DNA of 64,000 bases from a bacterium (GTDB taxonomy: Bacteria > Bacteroidota > Bacteroidia > NS11-12g > UBA955): assembly GCA_029945665.1 (NCBI GenBank), contig JAQSCZ010000120.1, forward strand, positions 1 to 64,000, written 5' to 3'. The position numbers were made by a program, and so were the translations under genes. Positions 52,190 to 63,700 of the stretch are shown here, piece after piece (within the stretch, counting starts at the first letter, position 1; each line of letters starts with the position of its first letter). The notes beneath the pieces are model-generated. The model saw only the letters and a list, made by a program, of their open reading frames with translations. It was not told the origin of the DNA and made no database searches.

Positions 52190-53146
52190 CTAGCGATTGC
52201 GCAGTCTTTCTTTTACATACTTTTCTACGGCAGCCTTACTTGTATACCAATTTTTACCTTCCTTATAAGCATCTATTTTGCCTCTACGAGCCAACAAGCT
52301 AATATATTCTGGACCATAAGGCATTTTTTCTTCCTCCACCAAATTGGCAATCGAAGAATAATCATCGGGACTGTTGGGCATGGCATTGATATAAATATTC
52401 AATGTTCTTTCTAAGGCTTGACACATTAATAACAATAATTTTTGATAATTTCCATTATTGGCTTGATTCAAGGCATCATAGTATTTTTTTCTATCATTTT
52501 TAAGGATAATAGCGGGAGGAAATCCCGAACGCATCAATAATAGATTCATTACCAAGCGGACTGTTCGTCCGTTGCCGTCTAGAAAAGGGTGTATCCAAAC
52601 AAAGCGATGGTGAAACACAGTAGCCAATTCAATAGTATTCAGACCTTGTGGATTATGCTTTACATATTCAATTAATTCATCGAGCAAATCTGGCACTTTT
52701 CGGGCATTGGGAGGTACAAAATTGGCTCCAGTAATACGCACAGCTGAATTTCTTAATTGGCCAGCACAATGATCTTCAATGCTATTGAGCACAATTTTAT
52801 GTAACGATACAATATCTCCAGCATTCAATGCATAATTGGGCTTTAAAAGCCTATAAAGATAATCAATTGCTTTGGCGTGATTATGTGCTTCGAAATGTTC
52901 GCGTAAAGATTTCCCATGAACCGTAAGGCCGTCTTCTAAAATGACCTTGGTTTCATTTAAGGTCAATGTATTGCCCTCTATGCTATTTGAATTATAGGTC
53001 CATTCTATAGCAAGCGTTTCTTTTATTTTCTCCAGCGCAATAGATGAAAGTGGTCTTCCTTTTTCTAGTGTTGTTTTCTTATCATCTATGCGCCTATATA
53101 TGGCTTGCAATCCTTGTCTTTCATCTAAATTAAATTCCAACATCAC
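52190..53146 (-). CDS. Fic-domain protein (class II, N-terminal inhibitory helix)
   Basis: 318 residues. The catalytic loop HPFLDGNGRTVRLVMNLLLM has the full HPFx(D/E)GNGR motif. The flap region precedes it. The inhibitory motif S-x-x-x-E-G is seen near residue 61 in YNSNSIEGNTLTLNE, as in class II Fic proteins where the inhibitory helix lies at the N-terminus. The C-terminal part (EKMPYGPEYISLLARRGKID and AYKEGKNWYTSKAAVEKYVK) resembles a winged-helix domain common in this subfamily. It AMPylates unknown targets in the cytoplasm and is normally self-inhibited. No separate antitoxin gene adjoins it. Confidence 0.93.
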   Translation of the reverse strand: MMLEFNLDERQGLQAIYRRIDDKKTTLEKGRPLSSIALEKIKETLAIEWTYNSNSIEGNTLTLNETKVILEDGLTVHGKSLREHFEAHNHAKAIDYLYRLLKPNYALNAGDIVSLHKIVLNSIEDHCAGQLRNSAVRITGANFVPPNARKVPDLLDELIEYVKHNPQGLNTIELATVFHHRFVWIHPFLDGNGRTVRLVMNLLLMRSGFPPAIILKNDRKKYYDALNQANNGNYQKLLLLMCQALERTLNIYINAMPNSPDDYSSIANLVEEEKMPYGPEYISLLARRGKIDAYKEGKNWYTSKAAVEKYVKERLRNR

Positions 53147-53290
53147 ACGAAATTACAATAATATTTTAATATCGTTTATATATAAATAATATTATACCGA
53201 TATTAACTTTGAATTTATCCTAATTAAGTGACTATTGAATATCCAAATTAATGTCATCATAATAATCTCGGCGTGCCCAATAAAAAATAC

Positions 53291-53298
53291 TAACTTTG
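53291..53298 (+). promoter_or_regulatory. Promoter -7 box for gmhA
   Basis: TAACTTTG, 7 bases before the ATG at 53306, predicting a leader of 0-3 bases. Confidence 0.5.
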
Positions 53299-53305
53299 CG
53301 CTACC

Positions 53306-53872
53306 ATGCAAATCATTAAACAACATTTCGAAGAAGCAAAAAGTGTATTAACTACTTTTTTGGCCAATGAAAACAATTTCCTAACCATAGAGAGAGCCGC
53401 AGCAGCCATGGTAGAAAGCGTAAGGAATGGTGGTAAAATATTGAGTTGTGGCAATGGTGGCAGCATGTGCGATGCTATGCATTTTGCAGAAGAATTAACT
53501 GGTCGCTACAGAAATGATAGACCAGCGATGCCTGCTATTTCAATTTCCGACCCGAGCCATATCAGCTGTGTGGGTAACGACTATGGCTACGAATTTATTT
53601 TCTCCCGCTATATTGAGGCTTTGGGTCAAAAGGGCGATGTATTGTTAGCCATTAGTACCAGTGGCAATTCAAAAAATATTTTAAGAGGCATTGAAGCCGC
53701 GAAAGAAAAAGGCATGGTTATTATAGGTTTGACTGGAAAAGACGGTGGTGCCATGGCCGAACTATGTGATTTGGAAATACGTGCCCCTTTTTCTGAATAT
53801 GCCGATCGCGCCCAAGAGATTCACATTAAAGTAATCCATAGTCTTATCGATTGTATCGAGAGAAATTATTAA
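53306..53872 (+). CDS. gmhA: Sedoheptulose 7-phosphate isomerase GmhA
   Basis: 188 residues, a normal length. The SIS domain is clear: [73 protein letters not shown] and the C-terminal His in [18 protein letters not shown]. It makes glycero-manno-heptose 7-phosphate for the LPS inner core. The rest of the heptose pathway is not in this window. The stop overlaps the convergent gene by 4 bases. Confidence 0.95.
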   Translation: MQIIKQHFEEAKSVLTTFLANENNFLTIERAAAAMVESVRNGGKILSCGNGGSMCDAMHFAEELTGRYRNDRPAMPAISISDPSHISCVGNDYGYEFIFSRYIEALGQKGDVLLAISTSGNSKNILRGIEAAKEKGMVIIGLTGKDGGAMAELCDLEIRAPFSEYADRAQEIHIKVIHSLIDCIERNY

Positions 53873-56406
53873 AAATTTCCTGCTACCACACAACTTATTT
53901 TATCTTTAATTACATCGCCCGAAGGATGGGTACTTTCTATCATTACAATGTATACCCCTATTGCAGCCTTTTGCTGGTTATAATCTGTGCCATTCCAACT
54001 TAAAAAGCCTGCGGTTCCAAGAGTTACATTATTTACCCATTGTTGTATCAATCTGCCTTCTAAATCATAAATGTGAATGGTCGTTGCATAATCTGCTTGA
54101 GGTAGTTGATAGTTTAAAATCAAGACATCTTGGTAGCCATCATCATCTGGCGAAACAGTTGTGTTCTGTAAACTAAAATATTGCCCGACTCCATGTATAC
54201 CAACACTTTGAGAGTTCACATAACCAGGTGTAGCAAACCCTGCAACCGAAGCCGCACTGTGCCAATTGTCTTTGGCTTGACTTAAGTTAATAAAACTTAT
54301 TCGCTCCAAACTCACTCCTTCTTTGTCCGAAAGCAAAGGAAAATGCCAATCATCTAAATACACCAAACTATCTATTACTTGTCCTTTGATATTGAGCAAG
54401 ATAATATTACCTTCAGTATCAGGCATACTTGGCATTTTATTATAATTCAACAATAAAGCATCTGCATTTTTGCAATTATAATTCAAACATACCTTTGCTA
54501 CATTTTCGCTTATTAAAAGATACTGATTGGGCTTTAATATTAATGGAACAGCGCTCAACTTTTCTATGCTTTTAAACTGCTGCTGTTCGTCATAAACTGC
54601 GATAAAATGTTTACTCAAATCAATGGCTTTACGACTGTTATTGTACAATTCAATAAAATCATAACCGCCACTTTTGGGATTGAATAATACTTCATTAAAT
54701 ATAAGCTCATTTCTGTCTGCCATGGAGGGCCATTGCAATTCAAATTGACTATTCATTATCGCATTTCCAGAACAATCTTTAACCCCAGAGAATGTAAATA
54801 GATAAATACTATCACCCGATGGTTTAAAATCAATCAACCAATCCATACCACTATAATTATTCACGAGCTTAGTTTGCTTGACTGAACAAATCCTACCATT
54901 CCTAAAAAGCGTAAAATCCTGTGAATGTATGCTGTCAATTTCCTCATCAAATAAAAGTCGAATCATAGAATCATTTAAAGCAACAATCGCTGTAATTTGA
55001 GGGGCCTGAAAATCGATTCCTCCCATACCTGTAACTGAATTAAGAAAACCTGGCGTGCCTCCATTTTTATCGATACTAGCCATCCAATTTGAACCACCAA
55101 TACACATGTTCTTAGTATTGATCATCTCGAGACTCCAACCCCCATTTTGCTTTTTACTATCGCGGTACCAAGCATCTGTATAAGTTAGTTCATGTATGGT
55201 TTCCCCCCTTTGATTGCTCAACCAAATATGATCACCTGCATTGTTAAGCGAAGGTATATTATATAAAACGATCACCGAATCTGGGGCCAATATCAAATTG
55301 GGTAGTGGCTTTGAACCGGTACCATCGTCAATATTGCAGCCTTTCAATTGAATATACTTTTGACTCACATTGGTAATCTCAATGTATTCTTTATCGGGTA
55401 ATCCCACCATTGGATTGGGGTCGGGCATTAATTCCGTAATTAGTAATTGATAAAAACTTGCAGTATCTGGATTCGAATAGTAAAATGATTGTAGTATACT
55501 TTTCATTGTGTTATTAGAAGTATCTTTCACATTTTCTATTTTCAAATACTGCTTACTATTATCACTGAAATTATTGCTAAAATTTAACAGAACAGAACGA
55601 TTGCTTTGGTAAGTTATAGATTGAGGGTGAACCGAATTTGAGGTTATGGTATAATTAAGCAAATCAACCAAGCTATTGCTATCGCAATCTTCATTAAACA
55701 CACAGCGCAATTGTCTCGGACCTACGAAAACAAAGCTATCCATGACAGGTGGCACAGTATCTCTAATAATTTGACCAAAATACAAATTATCGAAAAAATG
55801 CTTATTGACAAAACTGGCAGTGCTCTGTTTAATTCGCAACCCAATATAATTTGAAACTAATATATCGGAGTCTAAAGCTAAACCTTCGGTAATTAATAGT
55901 CCACCCAATATTGCACTGCGCTGCAATATAAACGAATGGTCTTTTAATCGTTTTACAATAAGTGTGTATTGATTTAAACTTTTATTCAGAGTATTATCTA
56001 AGCCATCAATGATTTTAGTTTCTATACCATTTTTAGTTTTGAATAATGAGATTTCATCAGTAGTTCCTCCCATTCGAACAAAATAACCATTCTTCATTTT
56101 TAAAAGATTAAGAGAATCTGATAAAAGAATAAAATCAACATAATTTAATGAAGAGGTGTTGAATAACAAATATGCATCTATTCTCCATTCACTTTGAACA
56201 AGCGCTTTGGCTTGGGTGCTAATATAAAATGAGGAATTTAAAGCGCTGCAATTACTTCGAAGTTTTTGCTGGGCAGTTAAAAAATTATTTAATTGCCCTT
56301 CCCATTTTGGAGTAATATTTAAATCGGAATCGTCAAAATTATCTGTAATTTGAGCATACCCCAATTGGGCCATCAATAGGCATAAAAGAATAAGTGGTGT
56401 TTTCAT
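53869..56406 (-). CDS. Secreted lamin-tail-domain protein with C-terminal FlgD-like domain
   Basis: 845 residues. Signal peptide ending GYAQ, an N-terminal jelly-roll-like region (about 20-200), an Ig-like unit ([20 protein letters not shown]), then two lamin-tail domains: [12 protein letters not shown] ... [19 protein letters not shown] and [20 protein letters not shown] ... [14 protein letters not shown]. The final 90 residues ([20 protein letters not shown] ... [11 protein letters not shown]) are an FlgD-Ig/gliding-motility-associated type ending. Similar proteins in Bacteroidota are exported surface proteins; whether it uses T9SS is probable but not certain. Confidence 0.85.
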   Translation of the reverse strand: MKTPLILLCLLMAQLGYAQITDNFDDSDLNITPKWEGQLNNFLTAQQKLRSNCSALNSSFYISTQAKALVQSEWRIDAYLLFNTSSLNYVDFILLSDSLNLLKMKNGYFVRMGGTTDEISLFKTKNGIETKIIDGLDNTLNKSLNQYTLIVKRLKDHSFILQRSAILGGLLITEGLALDSDILVSNYIGLRIKQSTASFVNKHFFDNLYFGQIIRDTVPPVMDSFVFVGPRQLRCVFNEDCDSNSLVDLLNYTITSNSVHPQSITYQSNRSVLLNFSNNFSDNSKQYLKIENVKDTSNNTMKSILQSFYYSNPDTASFYQLLITELMPDPNPMVGLPDKEYIEITNVSQKYIQLKGCNIDDGTGSKPLPNLILAPDSVIVLYNIPSLNNAGDHIWLSNQRGETIHELTYTDAWYRDSKKQNGGWSLEMINTKNMCIGGSNWMASIDKNGGTPGFLNSVTGMGGIDFQAPQITAIVALNDSMIRLLFDEEIDSIHSQDFTLFRNGRICSVKQTKLVNNYSGMDWLIDFKPSGDSIYLFTFSGVKDCSGNAIMNSQFELQWPSMADRNELIFNEVLFNPKSGGYDFIELYNNSRKAIDLSKHFIAVYDEQQQFKSIEKLSAVPLILKPNQYLLISENVAKVCLNYNCKNADALLLNYNKMPSMPDTEGNIILLNIKGQVIDSLVYLDDWHFPLLSDKEGVSLERISFINLSQAKDNWHSAASVAGFATPGYVNSQSVGIHGVGQYFSLQNTTVSPDDDGYQDVLILNYQLPQADYATTIHIYDLEGRLIQQWVNNVTLGTAGFLSWNGTDYNQQKAAIGVYIVMIESTHPSGDVIKDKISCVVAGNF

Positions 56407-56496
56407 ATAGTTTCACAATCGTTTTAGTTAATTGAAACCATGTATCTAGAAACAGATAATGCCGTTTTATTTCATTATGCTGTTGGAATTAAAGCT

Positions 56497-57081
56497 TTAC
56501 TTTTCTACTTTTTTAATAATTTTTTTTAGATTTTCAAACTTTAAAGGTTCCCTATCTTTGATATTGGTTTTTGTAAAATAATGGTGGGCAGTAAGGAATT
56601 TAATTTGCAAATGGTTCCAAGACATTTCGTCTTTGACAACACCGATGTGCAATAATTCTTCATATAAATAATCACCTATTACAAAAAAATCATCTCTGCC
56701 CAGATAATCCAGATCTGCATCGCATATAATTTCTTCTAATTTGGTTTTAGGTTTTTGTGGCACTTTAGTCGCCATGATTAAACCTTCGATTATTTTTATT
56801 TGTGCCGGGGTATACTCATACTGTGATAAAACTTCTCTAGCTATTTCACAACCTTTTTCCTCATGATTGGTATAGGTAGACAAGAAGCCACAATCATGAT
56901 AAATGGCGGCAGTTTCTAATAATTCTAAATCTTCTTGATCAAAAACCCCTTCGCTCTTAGCAATTCGCATCGCTTGAACTTTCACGTCTCTAACATGAGA
57001 AACTGAATGGTATAGTAAATATTCAGGCAGATTGACCTTCAATTTTTCTAGGATATGTTTAATGGCCCCTTTTACTTGCAT
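56497..57081 (-). CDS. HD-domain phosphohydrolase
   Basis: 194 residues. The HD-superfamily ligands are seen as His near 29 (HSVSHVRDVK), His-Asp at 62-63 (AAIYHDCGFL) and Asp near 121-123 (ICDADLDYLG). The layout resembles HD domains of the metal-dependent phosphohydrolase type that act on nucleotides or cyclic nucleotides. It lies 11 bases downstream of an adenylate-cyclase gene in one operon, so a role in breaking down or responding to the cyclic nucleotide is plausible (inference). Confidence 0.88.
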   Translation of the reverse strand: MQVKGAIKHILEKLKVNLPEYLLYHSVSHVRDVKVQAMRIAKSEGVFDQEDLELLETAAIYHDCGFLSTYTNHEEKGCEIAREVLSQYEYTPAQIKIIEGLIMATKVPQKPKTKLEEIICDADLDYLGRDDFFVIGDYLYEELLHIGVVKDEMSWNHLQIKFLTAHHYFTKTNIKDREPLKFENLKKIIKKVEK

Positions 57082-57092
57082 TAAAAAAAATG

Positions 57093-58604
57093 TTAAAGTT
57101 CAAAAATACGATTTAAATAATACATATCAATTTCGCCTTTATTTTTAGCCTCTACTTTTCCACGATAGGTATACTCAATTTTGGTTAACACCTCCTTAAA
57201 AGTACTTCCAGAGAGGTTAATTTTGCCAGGTTCGCAGTTTTGTTCCATACGCGCTGCTGTATTAACAGTATCGCCCCAGATATCAAAGGCAAATTTTTTG
57301 GCACCTACAATACCAGCTACCAAAGGACCTGTATGTATTCCTATACGAATATCAAAAAACGGTTGATTTTCCTTTCTCTTAATCTCTATCAAATCTTTAA
57401 TAAAGTCCTGAATTTCAGTCGCTGCCCTTAAAACATTCATTGGATTATGGGTGGTTGTATCCGGCAAACCACTCACACATAAATAGGCATCTCCTATGGT
57501 TTTAATTTTCTCGAGTTCGTTGCGTTCCATAATTTCATCGAATGCTCGGAAAATAAAATCAATATCTTCTACCAGTTTCTTGGGAGTTACCAATTCACTA
57601 ATTTTTGTAAAATCTTTGAAATCAGTAAACATGACGGTCACCTTATCAAAGTACCTCGACTCATACTTGCCGGTTCTTTTTAGTTCCTCTGCAACCTCTT
57701 GCGGCAATATATTCAACAATAAGTCATCACTTCTTTTCTTTTCATTTTCAATTTCTCCATTCTTCTGCATCAATAAGTCTTGTATACCCTTTTTAACAGT
57801 GTACATTCTATAGAAAAAAGCTGCAAGTACAATGAAACCGCTTATTCCAAGAATTAATAAATAATTAATTAAGGTTTGTTTCTCTATCTCATTGTTGGCC
57901 AGCTCTTCGTTCTGTTTGGTAATTGCTAAAGAGTCTTCTATCACTTTGGCTTGTAATTTCTGGGTTTCCAATTCCTGCATAGTTAAAAACAACTGTGTAT
58001 TGGCTGAATTTATGGTTTGGTTTTGTATACTAATGGTTTGGCGTTTATTCTCAATATCCAACTGCTTGCGTTGTATTTCTAGCTTTCTTCTTTCTAACTC
58101 AGATTTACTAATTGTTTTATCATTTTCAAGATTAACAATCTCATCCATTTTTCGCTTCAACTCTTCTTGCTCCCTTTGAAGTTGCTCTTGCTGCTGCCTA
58201 ATAACCTTTTCTTTTTCTATTTTCTCAAGCCTTTCCTTCTCATCCCTTTCATAATTAATCTCTTCGAGTTTTGCCTGTGAATTGATGGCTTTCACTTTAT
58301 ACTTAGCCGAGAGCATCGGTTTACCGGCATCGCGGTATAGTAATTCTAAAGCCTTATACGACTTATATTTACCATATTCATATTTTGCCTTTTCTGCCAA
58401 ATCCATGGCTGACAATACCGTTTCAACAGCTCTTTGGTAGTCCTTTTTTTCTTCAAAAGCTTTAGCATCTAACAATAATTTATTAATTTTTGCTGAATCT
58501 TCGACCGTTAAAGTGCGAATATTTCCAAAAACCATGGCTTTTGAAACCATTGGCAACATAAGCAGTAAAAGGCAAGTAAGAAAATAGATTTTAATTTGCT
58601 TCAT
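57093..58604 (-). CDS. Membrane adenylate cyclase (class III) with coiled coil
   Basis: 503 residues. Signal or first helix (about 5-22), a TPR-like region (30-110), a long charged coiled coil (115-240, rich in Glu, Lys and Gln), a transmembrane helix (about 245-265) and a class III cyclase domain (320-490). Metal ligands are in VMFTDFKDFTKIS and KTIGDAYLCVSG, and the transition-state Asn/Arg in DTVNTAARME. Lys in EKIKTIGDA and Asp in FDIWGDTVN are the adenine-selecting residues, so the product should be cAMP. Operon with the HD protein downstream. Confidence 0.92.
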   Translation of the reverse strand: MKQIKIYFLTCLLLLMLPMVSKAMVFGNIRTLTVEDSAKINKLLLDAKAFEEKKDYQRAVETVLSAMDLAEKAKYEYGKYKSYKALELLYRDAGKPMLSAKYKVKAINSQAKLEEINYERDEKERLEKIEKEKVIRQQQEQLQREQEELKRKMDEIVNLENDKTISKSELERRKLEIQRKQLDIENKRQTISIQNQTINSANTQLFLTMQELETQKLQAKVIEDSLAITKQNEELANNEIEKQTLINYLLILGISGFIVLAAFFYRMYTVKKGIQDLLMQKNGEIENEKKRSDDLLLNILPQEVAEELKRTGKYESRYFDKVTVMFTDFKDFTKISELVTPKKLVEDIDFIFRAFDEIMERNELEKIKTIGDAYLCVSGLPDTTTHNPMNVLRAATEIQDFIKDLIEIKRKENQPFFDIRIGIHTGPLVAGIVGAKKFAFDIWGDTVNTAARMEQNCEPGKINLSGSTFKEVLTKIEYTYRGKVEAKNKGEIDMYYLNRIFEL

Positions 58605-58735
58605 TTTTCAATCATTAGTATATCTTTAACAAACACATTGTAAAAGAAACTAATTTTATTTGAAAAACAAAATATCCCTAACCTATTAGCCGAAGTAAAA
58701 AAATTTACAGGTATAAATATTTAGAAATTAACCAC

Positions 58736-60577
58736 TTAAACTAATTGCAAATTGCTAAGATTTTGATAAATACCATTTTCTAATAGTATCAGCTCCTGGT
58801 GTTTTCCTTGCTCGGCAATTACACCCTTATCAATAACAATAATATTATCCGCATTGCGAATGGTACTTAGGCGGTGTGCAATCACAATACTGGTGCGGTT
58901 CTGCATCAAATCTTCCAAGGCCTCTTGAACCAATAATTCACTTTCACTATCCAAAGCACTAGTAGCCTCATCCAATACCAAAATGGCAGGATTCTTTAAT
59001 ATAGCTCGCGCAATAGCGATTCGTTGCCTTTGTCCACCTGATAATTGTATACCCCTTTCTCCAACAATTGTTTCGAATTTTTCCGGGAATGATTCAATGA
59101 ATTGAAGCGCATTGGCCCGTTTAGCAGCCTCTACAACAGCTTCTTTATCTGCCTTTGGATCGCCGTATAAGATATTTTCATAAATGGTTCCTCCAAATAA
59201 TATCACATCCTGAGGCACGTATGCAATCTGACTTCTTAAATATTTTAAATCATAGTCATTGGCATTTTTGTTATCAATTAAAATGCTTCCACCATCGGGC
59301 TGATAGAATTTTAATATAAGCGCTGCAATGGTACTTTTACCCCCGCCACTACTGCCGACAATAGCAATTTGCTCGCCTTGCTTAGCCGTAAAACTAATAT
59401 CCTTTAGCACTTGCACTTCTTTTCTGCTTGGATAACTAAATGCGACATTCGAAAAAACTATTTCACCACTTAATCTTGGAAGCGAGGAATCCAATTCTCC
59501 ATTAATCTCTTCTCCATCCATGGCCATTAATTCGCGCACTCTTTGGGTTGATCCAATGGTCTTTTGCAACTGCCCAAACATATCTGCAAAACCACCCAAG
59601 GTTCCGCCAACAAAAATACTGTAGATTACAAAACTAATTAGTAACCCTACCTCCATTGTATGCGCCAATACCATGCCTGCACCATACCAAACAACAAAAC
59701 CGATGGCCCCAAATACAGAAAAAATAATGAATGAAATAAAGAAACCTCTATAAACACCACTTCTTAAAGCAAACTCAATCAAGCCATCAATATTTTTTCC
59801 ATACCGTTGGCGTTCAATCGATTCTCCCGTAAATGCTTTTACAACACTTATGCCTTGCAGGGTTTCCTGAACCACATTGCTACTTTCCGCCAACATATCC
59901 GTTTCCCTACGGCTCATTTTTTTAATCTTAGCGCCAAAAAAAACAGCACTTATGGCAATTAAAGGCACAATTGAAAGCATGATTAGCGCCAATTTCCAAG
60001 AGATTACAAAAATAAAACTTAAGCCTATAATTAAAGTGAGTAAGCCTCTTAAAAATTCGGCCAATACAAATGAAATAGTATCTTGAATTTGACCTGTATC
60101 AGCAGAAATTCTACTGCTTAAATCACCCACTCTTTGGCTACTAAAAAATGACATAGGCAATGAAATAATTTTGCTGTAAAGATTCTTTCGTAAATCGGCA
60201 GTAGCACTTGTTCCCGCTTTCGTTAACAGATACACTCTCATGAATGAAAATACAGTTTGCAGTGATAGTTGAATAAAAATTAAAAGTAGCACAAAATTTA
60301 AAGACCAATGTGCTTTTAACAAACCATTACCCGTATTTATGTTACTGAGGCCAGGCATATTAGCACTTGCATTGGATCCACTTACTGCATCGATCATTTT
60401 CCCCATTAAAAACGGAAAAGCCATCGTGCTAAAGGCAGAAAGAGAAATAAAAATCAAGCCTCCAATGAAATATTTTCTGTGTGGTCTTAAATATTTAAAA
60501 AGAAATTTAAATTCTGAAAGTGAATCCTTTGTTAGTTTTACCTTAGGTAAATCGCGGTCTTGCCTCGGTCCGGCCAT
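58736..60577 (-). CDS. MsbA-like ABC exporter, fused permease and ATPase
   Basis: 613 residues. Six membrane helices (about 30-330), then the ATPase domain with Walker A GSSGGGKST, Q-loop YVPQDVILF, signature LSGGQRQRIAIARA, Walker B ILVLDEATSALD and H-loop IAHRLST. All are intact. The family includes lipid A flippases and multidrug exporters, and overall proportions fit the MsbA/BmrA type. It acts as a homodimer in the inner membrane. The -7-like box TATTTTCG lies about 20 bases upstream of the start. Confidence 0.9.
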   Translation of the reverse strand: MAGPRQDRDLPKVKLTKDSLSEFKFLFKYLRPHRKYFIGGLIFISLSAFSTMAFPFLMGKMIDAVSGSNASANMPGLSNINTGNGLLKAHWSLNFVLLLIFIQLSLQTVFSFMRVYLLTKAGTSATADLRKNLYSKIISLPMSFFSSQRVGDLSSRISADTGQIQDTISFVLAEFLRGLLTLIIGLSFIFVISWKLALIMLSIVPLIAISAVFFGAKIKKMSRRETDMLAESSNVVQETLQGISVVKAFTGESIERQRYGKNIDGLIEFALRSGVYRGFFISFIIFSVFGAIGFVVWYGAGMVLAHTMEVGLLISFVIYSIFVGGTLGGFADMFGQLQKTIGSTQRVRELMAMDGEEINGELDSSLPRLSGEIVFSNVAFSYPSRKEVQVLKDISFTAKQGEQIAIVGSSGGGKSTIAALILKFYQPDGGSILIDNKNANDYDLKYLRSQIAYVPQDVILFGGTIYENILYGDPKADKEAVVEAAKRANALQFIESFPEKFETIVGERGIQLSGGQRQRIAIARAILKNPAILVLDEATSALDSESELLVQEALEDLMQNRTSIVIAHRLSTIRNADNIIVIDKGVIAEQGKHQELILLENGIYQNLSNLQLV

Positions 60578-60731
60578 TGTATTAAAATTTAGTTGCGAAA
60601 ATAGCTATTTGTATTTAGTTTAAATTAAAATTTTATTGATTTAGACATAGACCACATCTTTTTCCCTGAGAACCCATTGAACAGGATATAATTATCTTGA
60701 AAAACCTTGTTAAAAAATCATTCTTATTAAC

Positions 60732-60739
60732 TATTTTTG
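60732..60739 (+). promoter_or_regulatory. Promoter -7 box for the 60744 gene
   Basis: TATTTTTG, 4 bases before the GTG start at 60744, predicting a leaderless transcript. Confidence 0.5.
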
Positions 60740-60743
60740 AAAA

Positions 60744-63700
60744 GTGAGATTTCTGCTATCCCTTCTTTTTCTTTGCACCTCCGCCCAAATAGTTGCCCAA
60801 GGTATCTATACTGAATTCGGCCAAAGCAGAATTCAAAAGAAAACGATTACATATAGCCTCAAACAAGATAATATAGAAATAATATACTACGAAGGTGGCG
60901 AGGCATTGGCGCAATTGGTATTTAACTATGTCATTAAGCAATTACCCGAATTTGAAACCCGTATTAATTATAATTTGAGCAATGGCGTTAAAATAGTAGT
61001 TTACAACAACTTTATAGATTACCAAAACAGCAATATTAATCTTACTAATTTCCAACAAAATACAAGTGGCTACTCCTACCTCACGGACAATACCAGCAGT
61101 CTCTATTTCTCGGGCAGCCGCATTGATTTATACAGCCAAATTAGAAGAGCCATTGCCGAAATATTGATTAGCGAATTTATTTATGGTGGCGATTTAAGGG
61201 AGCGCATTCAAAACTCAGCTTTGCTAACACTACCAACATGGTATTATAAAGGTTTGGTTTCCTATTTAGCCGAAAGCTGGAATGTGGAAAACGATAATTA
61301 TTTAAAAGACTTTCTCCTAAGTGGTAAAGCAAACACTTTTTCGAGTTTACAGGAAGCAGATGAAATATTGGCCGGACATAGTATTTGGCGTTATTTAGAA
61401 GAAAAATATGGTACAGGTTCTGTTAGCAATGTTGTCTTTATAACCTGCATTGGCCGCAGTGTTGAAAGTGCTTTTAATTATTATACAGGACTTACCATTA
61501 ATAGTATGCTTAATGATTGGGAGCAATTTTATAAAGAAAAATACAGCATCGATGAAAGCACATTTAAATTGCCAAAAGGCCAAGAAAATGTGCCAGACAA
61601 ATTGGTTAAGAAAAGAATTACGCAGTTTAAATTAAGTCCCGATGGAAAACAAATAGCTATTGTTACCAATACCCTTGGCAGATACCAAGTAGTTTTGTAC
61701 AATGTTAAGACTAAAAAAAGTAACATAATTTTAAAAGGTGGCCACCAAATATTTAATCAAGAAGCTTCGTACGATTACCCTTTGATTGCTTGGGAAAAAG
61801 ACGGAAAAGCCATCAGTGTTATTACCTCTAAAGATCACCAATCCATTCTAACTAAATATAACACCCTCGGAAAAAAGATAAAATCGCTAATATTAGAAAA
61901 AGTTCCTTTTATCAAAGATTTTACACTGAATACTGATGGCACTGTAATGGTTATGTCTATTATAAGGGGGGATCAATCAGACATCATTACTTATGACCTA
62001 AAGAATAAAACGATTCAGGATATTACAAACGATGTATTCGACGACCTAAATCCGCGATTTTCGTTAAATGACCAAAGTATTCTTTTCTCATCAAATCGAG
62101 AATGGCCAAGCAAAACCCTAACAAACTACTATTCCATATTTGAAATTGAAATAGAACACAAAAGCATAAATTTAATCGCCGGCTATCCCAAGTATTTTTG
62201 CAACTATTTTCAACCCATTGAATTGCCCAATAATTACATCAGTTTTTTAAGTGATGCCAATGGCATAGTTAACAATTATGTGATAAAACGCGGAGATAAT
62301 AAAATCATTCAACTTACCAATTATAAACGCTCTATTTTATATAACGATGTGGCAACCTCCAATCGCAACATTGCCGACTTGTTGTTCTTTAAAAACCGTT
62401 ACCGCATATACGTTAGTGAATTATCAGATAATTTAACAGATGACGAAGTAGATAACCCACGAAACACAGCCTACAGAAACTGGCTAACGGAGACAAAAAT
62501 AGGTGCTAAAAAAACAGATTCCATCGGTCAAAAAGACACTGCAATTAAAAGCAAAAACAATACATTAAAAGACACCATTCCTGCACCTCGTAAAAAAATA
62601 TTTATAAGTGGTTTCAGTGAAAAAGATGAAATTAATTTGGAACGAAACCCAGGAGAAAAAACATCACTTGTTAGTATTCAACAAACAAAACTAAATTTCG
62701 GGGTCAATTATTCCATAACACTTTTCGATAATTCATATCTAAATAATTACCTTTTTCAAGCCAATGTAAACGAGTCAGTTTTTAATAATCCATTTTTATT
62801 AAACACCTTGCTACAAGCTAAAATTACAGATAATTTAAAAAACTACCAATTTGAAGCTGGTGCGCGAATACCTATAAGTATTAAGGCATCCGACTATTTT
62901 TTAAAATATACCAACTTGAGAGGTCGCTGGGATCAATCCATTTTTTTCCACCGCAGGGGCCGCGTATTAGGTACCGAAAATACTGTGAATAGAATGGTTA
63001 CAGAGATTCTAAAATATACCATTAGTTACCCTTTCAATGAGCGTTCTAAACTCAATATCAATGGCGGTTTAAGACAAGATCGACTCATTTCTTTGGCCAC
63101 AGATTCTATAACGCTTAATAAGCCTACACTCGGCAATGTGTATGTTTCTGGTGGCATTGAGTATGTATATGACAATATACAATACAAGGGTTTGAATATT
63201 TTCGAAGGCTTGCGTTTTAAAATCTATAACGATAATTATATTGGTGCTACTAAAAAGGCCTTGGTTATAAATACTGGTTTTGATGGCCGTTATTATTTAA
63301 AATTACACCGTCAAATTTATTTTGCTACACGATTGAGTGGCGCTTTTTCTTTAGGACCTCAGAAAACGGCTTACTACCTAGGAGGTGTTGAAAATGAAAT
63401 TGGTCGCGTGGCTTCAAATTCCAATTTCAATTACAATATTCCAACCCTGACATCTTCTGAATATAGTTTTCAAACCTTGGTGGCGCCTATGCGGGGCTTT
63501 AAACGCAACACCCGAGGAGGCACTAATTTTGCTGTGTTAAATGCTGAAATGAGAATACCAGTATTAAGCTATTTGATACAAAAACCAATAACCAGCGAAT
63601 TCTTTCGCAGCATTATGGTTGTTGGTTTTGTAGATGCAGGTACCGCTTGGTTAGGTAGCTCGCCATTCGACAAGAGCAATCCTTTTAATACCCAAATAGT

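Noticed and set aside
52190-53146. Fic protein as the toxin of a two-gene toxin-antitoxin pair
   Set aside because: The inhibitory helix is inside the protein itself (class II) and no small antitoxin gene adjoins.
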